From Hericium rajendrae (Eukaryota; Basidiomycota; Agaricomycetes; Russulales; Hericiaceae), in NCBI GenBank assembly GCA_033439255.1, contig CM065878.1, positions 124,001 to 188,000 of the forward strand: a stretch of DNA of 64,000 nt, read 5' to 3'. A model generated the notes under the pieces. The model had not been told where the DNA came from, made no database searches, and was given only the letters and a program-made list of their open reading frames with translations. The translations under genes were made by a program, and so were the position numbers. This document shows positions 11,801 through 21,040 of this stretch, piece by piece. Numbering within the stretch: the first letter of the stretch is position 1; each line of letters starts with the position of its first letter.

Positions 11801-12746
11801 TCACCTGATGCCTTTGTTGACCACTCCGTCCATTGTGTAAATATGCCGGTGTCTGCCCAGTTCGGATTTGCCTCGCTGAACCCCTTTGTCCCAGACAGGT
11901 CTTCTGTATAGTCTTGCCTACTCGGGGTTAACTCAAGTCAAATGTTAAAGCAGCAAATGACTTACATGGCATGGGCCAGACGGCCATCAGGGCATTTAAA
12001 AGATGTGAAAATGATCATTTGCATGCCGCACTGCTGATACATTTCTTTGGCAAAGCCGCGCATGTGGGCGACTGCATATTTGGATGCATTTCTATTCAGG
12101 ATTAGCCCCCGCGGTTGTTAGAAGAGAGGTTTGACACGTACTTGCGTTGCACATCAGGCGGGGGGCCCATCTGATTCCACTCATTCGCCATCTCCTCATA
12201 CTTCGCCTTATCCGCGTCACTGAACTTCGCACACCACGCCGTTAGGGTGTTCTGTCGCAATCCAACCCACTTCGGGGACCCGACTTTGACCCCGTTCACC
12301 CGCTCGAAGTATGCATGGAACGAATCCTTCTGCTCATGTGCGGCCACGTTCCTCCAGTCTGCCTTCTTCACGTACTTCTTGACCTGGGTACTTGCGGTCT
12401 TACGGCCATTATTTCGGAACCAGATCACGACGCGCTGTGCTGAAAGTCAGAAAGGGAGATTTCAAGTAAAACAGATACGGACCTCCTTGACCCGCCTCCA
12501 CTTCTTCCAGGGAGCAAACTCGCGGGCAAATTTGACCTCCAGGTGGTCCACACATTCGTTTGCAATGGCCGTCTTTCGGGCAGAGTCCGCCAAACGATAC
12601 TCGGCCACTCGTGTGAAGAGATATGCAACGTGGCGGGGCTGGAGGGTGAGCTGGACTTCCAATGCTGCTGAGGTGCTTGCGGTTGCCTCATCCGCGGCTT
12701 TGGACGTGCGCTTGTTGGCTTTGGTTATCTTTTTCGCCCTAGCCAT
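8871..12746 (-). CDS. KDZ-linked divergent HMG-type DNA-binding protein (HMG1)
   Basis: Eight exons join in phase: 12479-12746, 12142-12439, 11966-12091, 11805-11917, 9768-11755, 9311-9715, 9010-9248 and 8871-8958 (1174 aa). Residues about 85-105 read [14 protein letters not shown], recalling a homeodomain third helix. Residues about 110-187 ([15 protein letters not shown]...[16 protein letters not shown]) match in layout HMG2 at 48579-48877, and I assign this as the divergent HMG domain known from KDZ elements. A second conserved block ([19 protein letters not shown]) begins exon 5. Exon 5 then carries a 64-aa tandem duplication and an AREAK repeat. The C-terminal region is basic. The gene is divergent from TET1. 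The annotation as HMG rests on context and the HMG2 comparison; a profile search was not possible. Confidence 0.8.
10180..10385 (-). repeat. 15-bp minisatellite coding for [10 protein letters not shown]
   Basis: About thirteen tandem units of CGCCTTCGCCTCCCT and close variants lie inside HMG1 exon 5. On the coding strand each unit gives five residues (AREAK or AREAE), predicting a long charged single helix. Variation between Lys and Glu units comes from single-base changes. Confidence 0.9.
10826..11209 (-). repeat. 192-bp tandem duplication inside HMG1
   Basis: Positions 10826-11017 and 11018-11209 are nearly identical and in frame, giving two 64-residue copies that contain [19 protein letters not shown]. 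The few differences suggest a recent duplication. Confidence 0.85.
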
Positions 12747-13601
12747 TAGGAAGGGGAAATGTAGGGGATGGCCAGAAAGGACATGCGACCTTGAACGAAT
12801 TTTTGCAATATAATTCGTCCGTCTTCCATCACGCACCGGCCAGGATCGAATTGGGAACCCATCCGATCACGCCATGGCAGGTATCGAAATACCGGTAAGG
12901 CAACCAACAGGGCCAGCCGAAATAATCCTTGCCGAACGGAGAGCAACGGGCATGTTGCTCCATTCGAAAGAAGACAGGTTTCCCGTTGTCACTCGCTACA
13001 ACAATCACATGCCCATCGCTTCATTTGCCAACTAGTACTGAGATTGAGCATAATGCTAGCTTGATACACATATTCCATGCGTATATCATGTATTTCTGGG
13101 AAGAGAAGTCAGTAGGATCTTTGAATGTGTCTGTGGATCGATAGACGCAAATAAGAAGTCCGGCGCGCCAAACATCTGGGCACGGCCCCCACCGGATAAT
13201 CTATCCACAATCAATCGGTTACTCGTCATAATACATAATACAGCTATCAAGTCCGGTCCGAAGTCCACAATCGTGATGCGAGAAAGCATTAATGAGCCAT
13301 ATACACAATTGTGTAGTATCAAAGACTGTGGAGAATGTTGGGTTATTGTGAAGTCTATAGTGTACAATTCCCGAAACATAGATTCATGCTGATTGAGTCA
13401 ACCGCTGGACAATAGAAAGGTACAAAAACAGCGGTAGCTTCATAGGACAATAGAATGACATTGGCAATTCCAAATTGATGGGACAATAGAACAATGTAAT
13501 ATGTGGACAATGGAAGCTCGAGTACGATCATGGCTGCCTCATTGTCCCTGCAAGTATTTCAGTCTGCGGTATTCCAGAGACAACTATACCACAGAGTCAT
13601 C
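12747..13601. promoter_or_regulatory. Divergent HMG1/TET1 intergenic region with GGACAATAGAA repeats
   Basis: This 855-bp region separates the divergent starts of HMG1 and TET1 and contains no convincing gene. Its TET1-proximal end holds four copies of GGACAATAGAA or GGACAATGGAA, at about 13407, 13445, 13479 and 13504. They are 25-38 bp apart, in the same orientation, and just upstream of TET1. The regulatory role is inferred from position. Confidence 0.4.
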
Positions 13602-14994
13602 ATGTCTTCCGCACCTACATCCCGTGCGGCATCTTCATCTGCTTGTCCTTATGCCTCAGCCATGGCAGAGTATCTCTCCCACCAATTTCGCAATGTGCTC
13701 AGACAACGTCAATGCGCGGCATTGAACCGGGCTGTGCCTGGTGATATTGACCGTCCTGCTATGACAATACCGATTACTGTTTTATCTGAGCTCGACTTCG
13801 CCGCGGATATGCTTGTCACCGCCTTTTTGGATCGTGGTATGTAATTATGTGTATGCGGCATTCTCCCCCATTGCTTAATTCCCATTAGTTGTGATCAACT
13901 GGGACATGGAGCGCTATGCAGAACGTAAACGAGAGCAGGACTCTCCAGTATTTCTGCAACGATATCCGCGGGTATCAGGACATCCCGAGTATACCAAGCC
14001 CTGCATAGGCATTGATCGGCATGGACGGATTTTCTTCTGGTACTTGCCTGGTCTTATATCCAAGGAGCGCGAGGTATTGTCTTTTGCAGGTACATACAAT
14101 CAAAACCACTAATTTCGTTCACAGATCAAGATGGCGAGGGCAACAGAACATTTGAACGCACATGTTCGAAGGTCCAATCCATCTCGGAAAAAGTCTGGAA
14201 GCACCAAGGATGGCACATGGAGGGAATCGCCCCAGCTCTTTCATCCTGCAGAGGCATGTAGCCGATTCACCCCAGGGACGGTGTCTGTGTCTCCTGCATG
14301 GTTTCAGCAGGCGCACACTGTGTGTATCATATTTCCCAATTCATATCTATGTCTCCAGCTCATGCACTGGTTCATATAGGGGCCCAACGATGACTTGTTT
14401 ACTTCGCCACTGATAAACCCGGCAAAACGCAACATTGATGGCGCGAACTGGGTGGCTGACATTGCAGAGTCCGCTGCGCTATTCAGCGCTATTCTAAGCG
14501 TTGTTCATCCAGAGCTCTACGATGCCGCGGCATCCGTCATGAAGGAGCTCAAGGGCATTGAACGACTTGCTCCAGCCCTTCAGCAATGGCCATCTGTGTT
14601 CAACGGAGTTGCGGTCATATCTAACCGGCAAACACCGGCTCATCGCGATGGGCAGAGTCGTGCCTCATGGTATGACATTCTCTGCACCATCGGTCCCTAT
14701 CAGAGCGCAACGTTTGCGCTTCCAGGAACTGGCCTAGAACTGAATTACAAACCCCGCACTGTCATAGCAGTGTCTGGCAAAGCCCTGGAACATTCAGTCT
14801 CAGACTTTGTTGGGGAGCGCATTTGTTACGCATGGTTCATGAGAGATGCCGTGCATGATCGCATTGGGCAGGAGGCAGCCGGATGGATGCGGGTCAGCAG
14901 GTATGAGACCATGCACGCTGAGGCGGCTGTTGGCGATTCCGAAGATGATCTGGAGCAATCGGTGCTGGATCTCCGGAGATTGGCGTTATCTTGA
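13602..14994 (+). CDS. TET/JBP-family 2-oxoglutarate/Fe(II) dioxygenase (TET1)
   Basis: Four exons (13602-13836, 13889-14073, 14125-14319, 14380-14994) join in phase to 409 aa. The family oxidises 5-methylcytosine or thymine in DNA using iron and 2-oxoglutarate. The catalytic double-stranded beta-helix is in the last exon: H293-x-D295 in NRQTPAHRD, H343 in GKALEHSV, and R352 in GERICYAWFMRDAVH for 2-oxoglutarate. All expected residues are present. The start at 13602 is the first ATG in the conserved frame; 13662 is an alternative. KDZ1 follows on the same strand after 164 bp. The match to TET2 covers the whole protein and all exon boundaries. It is predicted active, unlike the adjacent transposase. 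Confidence 0.9.
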
Positions 14995-15158
14995 GATCAT
15001 ATGGACATCTAGAATATACCACGGCTTCTCGGAAGCATGTCATTTGCCACCATTTGTTCCTTAGTAATGAGTGTAAAACTGAGGGTCCTAATCGTTCAAA
15101 CATTGTGGCGTTATTATATGCGCCTTAACACCAAGGCCCATGCACCATCAGTCCCAGC

Positions 15159-18100
15159 ATGGCCCGCACCAAGCCGGGCAGGAATAAAGTACGATATACT
15201 GCACCCCTCCATGGCAATGTCCATGTCACCCTGGTTGTGCAGAAGACGTCCCGCGGGTGGAACCAAGTCGGAATTGAAAAGGCTGGATCACGTAGACTGC
15301 TGAGCGAAACCCCTTCTAACCTCACTCCTACGCCTGACAGGGAGGGAAGTGGACCATCCAGGGATGCTGTCTTCAATGCTCTCCCAGGGCCACGTACTGC
15401 CGACTATGAAGTCATGAACAACGACTTTGTAGAGGAGGAGGACGGGATTCGTGACCCATTAGCAGATGTACATCACAAGGTGGGTAGGATAACCTCGGCA
15501 TGCCGCAGGACACGGTGCTGATGCCGCGAGCAAGGGACAGCATGATTACTTGCGCGAATGGCTACCCAAACGTTCAGACTACATCCATGCCATGTTGGAT
15601 ACCGAGTGCCCGCCAGTTGATACCCAGTGCGTTACCTGCAAGAGTCAAGAAGGTGTCTGACGATGTATGGACTGTCTAGGGCAGATGTTCGAATGCACTC
15701 CCTGTTTCTCTAAACGTCATACGGCCTTGCCATTCCACCGCGTCGAACGCTGGACTGGCAAATTCTTTTCTCCATCATGGCTTCGCTTCGCCGGTGTCAA
15801 GATTCATGTAGGCCATTCAGGACATCCTTGCCCTTATGCCAGTCGAGAGGACGTTGAATCAAGTGTGGATCCGGAGGAGGACGCTGAGGAGGATCCACCA
15901 ATTGACGATGAGGATCCTACTGCACCATGGCCTGCTGATGATGAGGACCTGCTGTCCTTTCAGACTGACGTCTTGCCGAAGAAGGCCCGTGATGCCGACG
16001 GGAATCCAATTCTATGTATTGTGGACTCGAGTGGTGTGCACCGCATGCCGGTTGTCTGGTGTCAATGTCCTAATGCAGATCCCCTCCCCCTGCAACTCTT
16101 CCGTATGCAGATGTTCCCATCTACATTCCACTCACCTGAGACGGCATTTACCTTCCGCGTTCTGGATGACTTTCGGCTGGACAACCTGGAATGCAAGACG
16201 ACGGCTTACCATTTCTATCATAAGTTGCGAAGGCTCACGAATAGTGCATTTCCGTCCAGTGTACCAGTATGTGTCTGTCTCGACGTGGGCCATCACCATG
16301 CTGACTGTAATCCAGGATAGATACCGGGAGTTGTTGAGGGTTGAGCGGCAATGGCGGGATATGAAACTCAGGAAGTGGTTTGGTATGGGTCACGACCCAG
16401 AGGATTCAGAAACACCAGGATGCCGCGCGATGTTCTGCCCTACCTGCGCACAGCCAGAATTCAATCTACCAGATGACTGGAAGACAGCTGACCCCAGACG
16501 GTAACTCGCTCCTCACATGGTGCATGACCTATGGCTTACCGTCCTGCATGTAGTTGGATTTTTCTCAGGACGTTTGTGATGGACGGCAACTTTGAGTCCA
16601 CAGGAAGCAAGATGCGCAGACCGGCCAACGACGTCCAGCTTAGCGAAGGGGCCGGATTCATGGTTGGACAAGCAGAGTACAAGAAGCACTTGAAGGCGGC
16701 TAATGACCAACGCGAGGTGCGCATCATTTGACCATATCACCAGAACACCGTTGAGGTATCCCGCGGCATATAGCGATCCACCTGCAACGAGCACCGGGCG
16801 GTCAATCGTGTCAATGCTGATCGCCATCACGTTGAACATACCGGAATTGGAGCAACGGCTTGCTGCCATGGGTGCTTCTACCCGCACTCTACAGTTGATT
16901 TTCAGAAGGGCGAGCGGTTGGTCTATGATTTCAGCCATGTGGAATGAACATGCTGACCAGTGTAACAGACAAATGAACATGGACTACTCGCGTGTCAGGC
17001 CATTAACTTTAGAAGCAAAGGTATAGAAATCGTCATGAAAATATACGACATCATATGCCAGTGGCGCAAGAAATTCCGAGAACGCGTGGCTAACAGTGAA
17101 TTCCTATCTCTTCCTGATAGCATCGTCGAGATGAAGGCTGCGATTGGACTGTTTCATGTGCATGGGCACAAGGATGAATGCATCCCAGCATTTTCACCGA
17201 ATTATATCATCGGTGCACGGCAATTCGATGGTGAAGTTGTCGAGACGCTCTGGGCTCCACTGAATGAGATTTCTAGAAGCACCAGTGGCATGTCGACATC
17301 CCACCGTCGGGAAGTTCTAGACGACCATATGAATGATTCAAACTGGAAGAAGCTCATTGGAATGGGTACTGATCTGAATCGCCATATCCCGTTTATGCCG
17401 CTGACCCACTATACAGTGAACTACCTATCGCGGCGGTATCGGGCTGGAAAGGTAGAATTAGAAAAGGCAATCACGGCATTCAAGAGTATCAATTCCACGG
17501 TCTCACGGGATAAACGGGATGACTGGGCGAACGAGGAGGAAGAGGCACAAAGCAAACGGGAAGATGATCCCATGGTGATGGTCAAAATCTATGACACTAC
17601 GGTAAAGAAAGGTACTGTGGTATCCTGTCCATAACCTGGAGCCAGTACTAATATATTATATGTTGTGGAAGGGCCGACAAGAGCCGATATCCTTGTCAGG
17701 CTAAACAAATTAGAATTGGACCGTGGACAGGGCCTTGGCGCTGCGGCATGGATAACACTGGGCCTCCGGATTCAAGAGACACAGTTCGTTGTTTCACCTG
17801 ACGTATTTGATTTGATCTCAACCTAAATCTCAAACCGCAGGCTGTCTATTGTATCGCTTGTCCGCAAAGTGGGGTCGAGCCCTACCTCGGCACAAAAGAA
17901 TGATCTCGAGGACAAACGAAGACGTCTGCAATCCCGTGTGACGACCTTTGAGCGTGCTGCATGCCAGTTTTTACCCTACGACATCGATACGGCTAATCAC
18001 GGCATCCCTCTCTCCGCTGGAGATGGAGATCAGTTTGATCACGTTGGAGAAGAAGACGAGGACAATGATACCCACGCTACTGCAGTACCCCGTAGATCTG

Positions 18101-18931
18101 GCGGTTACATCCCCATTGAACGCGTGGCTATCAGCCTACCATCTCGTCTTGATAAGGAGGTTCTCCGTGTGCCTCAGATGAAGACATTGGTGGAAGCTGA
18201 ACTGGAATTGCGGGAAGGCCAGGCCAATGATGCATTGCAAAGCTTACGACTAGCCTTGGGATACAAGGCCTATGTTTTCAGGACTGATGTGCGGCAGGCC
18301 AATAGTCAACGCAAGAAGACACGGGCATGGGAGGGTGTGACCTCTATCGAAAGCACCGTTCAACACCAGGCACGTGTGTATTCAAGATGTAGAGAGGCTA
18401 TGGAAGATCTGGGTGCTAAGGAGGACATGCTCGAGAGGTTCCAATCTCTCCTTCCAGAGCATCTGAAGGTCCGCACTGCTGTCCTGGATCCATCGGTCAG
18501 GGGTCTACGCAATTCAACTCTGCCTTGGTTCTGGACGATGGATGTCTCTGGTGATTCACTTGAAGGCGAATGGCTTGCAGACTGTAAGTCGGACATTCAG
18601 TCTTTATCAGAGACGTATGCCGCAACATGATTAATTCACACTATTCTCAGTCCACCGAGTTCAGTGGCTTCGTGCACGGGCAAGGATGCATCGTTGGCAT
18701 GAGGAGATGGTTGTTCTTCCATTTGAAATGGATTGGACTGTGAGAGGATTTCAGAAGCGTGCAGATGATTGGGGGAGCAGGGTGGAGAAGGCCGGCGAAG
18801 AGGGGTTGCGCGGCCATGCGGCATATGGTGCACGGCAGAAGGCGATGTGGAAGGAGTTTTCTGGAAGCGCAGACACAATGTTCAAGTCTGTGTTAGGGGA
18901 TGATGAACGTTCTAAATATGGTCTAGACTAA
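15159..18931 (+). pseudogene. KDZ transposase with CxC2 cysteine cluster, disabled (KDZ1)
   Basis: Exons seen: 15159-15479, 15535-16266, 16316-16500, 16554-16716, 16774-16916, 16969-17610, about 17668-17784, about 17842-18580 and 18651-18931. The CxC2 cluster (CVTC...RCMDC...C..C...H...PFHRV..W) is at 15626-15830. Later family motifs are LDNLECKT, FVMDGNF, the TCNEHRAVN zinc site, IYDIICQW, GLFHVHGHKDEC, DGEVVETLWAPLNEISRS and the closely conserved DDHMNDSNWKK. Two lesions are visible. TGA at 15658-15660 stands where E2 has Trp between the first cysteine pairs. One base is missing near 16990, which shifts the frame between MDYS and the CQAINF block. The catalytic core is otherwise preserved, so inactivation looks recent. 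This would be the mobilising enzyme of E1. Confidence 0.88.
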
Positions 18932-19033
18932 TGTACATGTACTTGGCTGGACATACTATGCTTCACACAAATGTGGATGGATTCTCACTGTGATCACATA
19001 CCGCGGCATATCAGAGATCATTCGAACTGGCCT

Positions 19034-19940
19034 TTAGTCATGCAGAGACCTATTCAAGGTTTGCCAGGCCCCGCCTTCATCCTGCATCCAATCCTCCATA
19101 TGTTGCAAGTCGTCGAGGATGACGGAACGCTCCTTGCACCATGCATCGATGTAATTGGACAGATTCTCCGCCACAGATACAGCCTGATCCAATGCATAGT
19201 AGATGCGGTCTGCACGTCGCACCTACCGCGGCATCAGCAAGATAGCCAATGGCATAGGAGGTATGTACATACCGATTCCACATGGGCACGTACAGATAGG
19301 GCAAGAGTTCCTAAAATATCAGGGGGCGATGGTGTACGCTGGGCTGCCGTCTGCCCTTGGCCTCCATTACCACTACAGTCTGTCAGCAGTGTTCTGTGAC
19401 GCATACCAGACAGGTTCCGCTGACCTTCCGCTCTGCGCAGGTCTGTGCGATTGACCCGCCGTCCTAGTTGTGGTCCGGAGCTCCTCCCTTATATCGTCTG
19501 GCCACCACTGGGAGCGGGGAAGCCACCACCGTGGCATGTATCGCATAATCGGGTCACCCCGCGGGAATGCGGGAGCAGGTGGCAGCGCTGGATGATGACC
19601 TTCGGATAGAGCACGACCAAGGATATCCAGGTTGGTCCCAGTATCCCGTAGCAACGTAGGAATGATAATCGGCGTCTTGGCGAACTCCGCGAATCCAATG
19701 ATGACAGCCGCGGCATTCTGAACACATGCTCAAATGCTGTTGCATTATGTGGTCTATGCAACGTACCAGTTCATTTTGTACTGCATTGAATGCGTACCAG
19801 TACTCATATGTGCCGGGGGGAGTGGAAATCGTCTGCATTGCATCGTGAATTCGCCATGCGATTTCGTTCAGTATGGCCTGTCCAAGCGATCCAAAAGGTG
19901 GTCTGGAAGTAAAGGCAGTCGTAGCATTAGGGGTGGTCAT
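19034..19940 (-). CDS. E1 cargo protein C1, function unknown
   Basis: Four exons (19767-19940, 19412-19717, 19269-19310, 19034-19222) join in phase to 236 aa. The donor of exon 2 (GTCTGG) is weak; GTATGC five bases further on is an alternative that would change the frame. The protein begins MTTPNATTAFTSRPPFGSLG. It has a helical segment (EIAWRIHDAMQ), a hydrophobic block (AVIIGFAEFAKTPIIIPTLL), a Pro/Trp-rich middle (MPRWWLPRSQWWPDD), and an acidic helical end (HMEDWMQDEGGAW). There is no recognised domain. It lies between KDZ1 and the right arm, in tandem with D1. I saw no homologue in E2. Confidence 0.6.
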
Positions 19941-20181
19941 TGTTAGCTCACAATACTTGGCACAGTATTGAGTGAAGGTGAGTAGTTGAGCGGCGACTGG
20001 TATCGATTGCCGCCCAAGGGGATTGCAAGCACGTGCAGCGCACAGACTACGTCATATTCCCGCGGCATGGAACAACGGCTTCAGGCAAAACATCAAAGGA
20101 TAGCATAACATGCGAAATACGATGCGACAGGTTCTACTGAGTCGACCCATGAAGGAGACAAAATCTTCCAGTCTTATGCAG

Positions 20182-20788
20182 CTATTCCTGGTTCTCCCTC
20201 TTCATCCTCGTGACGTCCTGCAGAGCATCATTGGCCAATGTCCGCTTCAGCTGCCATCGGTCCAATTGGTCCTTTATGGAACCAGCTACATATTTATGAA
20301 GATGTTCTGCCTGGGCGATGTCGTCGAAGACCTTCGCACGCGCAGCAAGAATGTCTGCGGGTGGCGTGGGCGGTCCTTCGGCATATGTGCCACTCTAAAA
20401 ATGACTCAGGTTGAGTTTTTAAATGGACGGAAGACTGGTGCCTACCTGCGTGAGAAGTGCGGGAACATATCCCAATATCCCTCTTTCATTGGCTGTGTGA
20501 GCATCAACTGCCCGGCGAAATTTCTTCGACATGCGAGTACGGATACGGAATGGATCAGGTTGCCCATCAGCCTGATGGAGTTTGAGCAACCCAATATCCC
20601 GGGATAAATCCACCTTGGTCGTAGTGAGCAAACAGAATAAGTCAAGGATATATTCGATATACCCATTGTGCTGCTGTCATCTGGGGATCCACATCGGTGG
20701 AGGCAATCTGCAAGAGTGCCTGCTCCACGCTTGCGGAGATGGCTGAGATATTTGGGCGGGTACAAGCCCATGTATTGTCAAGAGACAT
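20182..20788 (-). CDS. E1 cargo protein D1, small helical, function unknown
   Basis: Three exons (20663-20788, 20446-20613, 20182-20394) join in phase to 168 aa. The start at 20788 gives MSLDNTWACTRPN; a longer open frame upstream begins with a weaker start. The protein is largely helical and charged (SVEQALLQIASTDVDPQM; KVFDDIAQAEHLHKYVAGS; LANDALQDVTRMKRENQE). No catalytic motif is visible. The terminal helix could be a coiled coil. Position beside the right arm suggests a cargo gene, perhaps regulatory; this is inference. Confidence 0.6.
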
Positions 20789-21040
20789 GTTGGAGTCGAT
20801 AACAGATCCGGTATCACGATTGCAATCACACTGGCGCCTGTGTCCCACAACGTCACATGACTTTCATTTACGTGTTTGGAGTCACGGGGCATTGTTCTGG
20901 CAGACGGGCGTCAGAAGCATGGTGGCATGCCACGGCATATTGCCCACCTATGCCGCGGCATGATTCCGGACTAGCCTGCGGCATATGGTAGAATTACGGT
21001 CAGGCATACACTGGCGGCATAGTACCCTAGTACATACTGA

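Noticed and set aside
12390-12480. Calling HMG1 a homeodomain protein
   Set aside because: Only the WFRNN-like segment fits; the required preceding helices are not evident and HMG2 diverges at key positions.
17600-17670. A further stop or frameshift near the KDZ1 exon 6/7 junction
   Set aside because: Out-of-frame bases there are explained by an intron with a GT donor at about 17611; the following exon (GPTRADILVRLNK) is in family frame.
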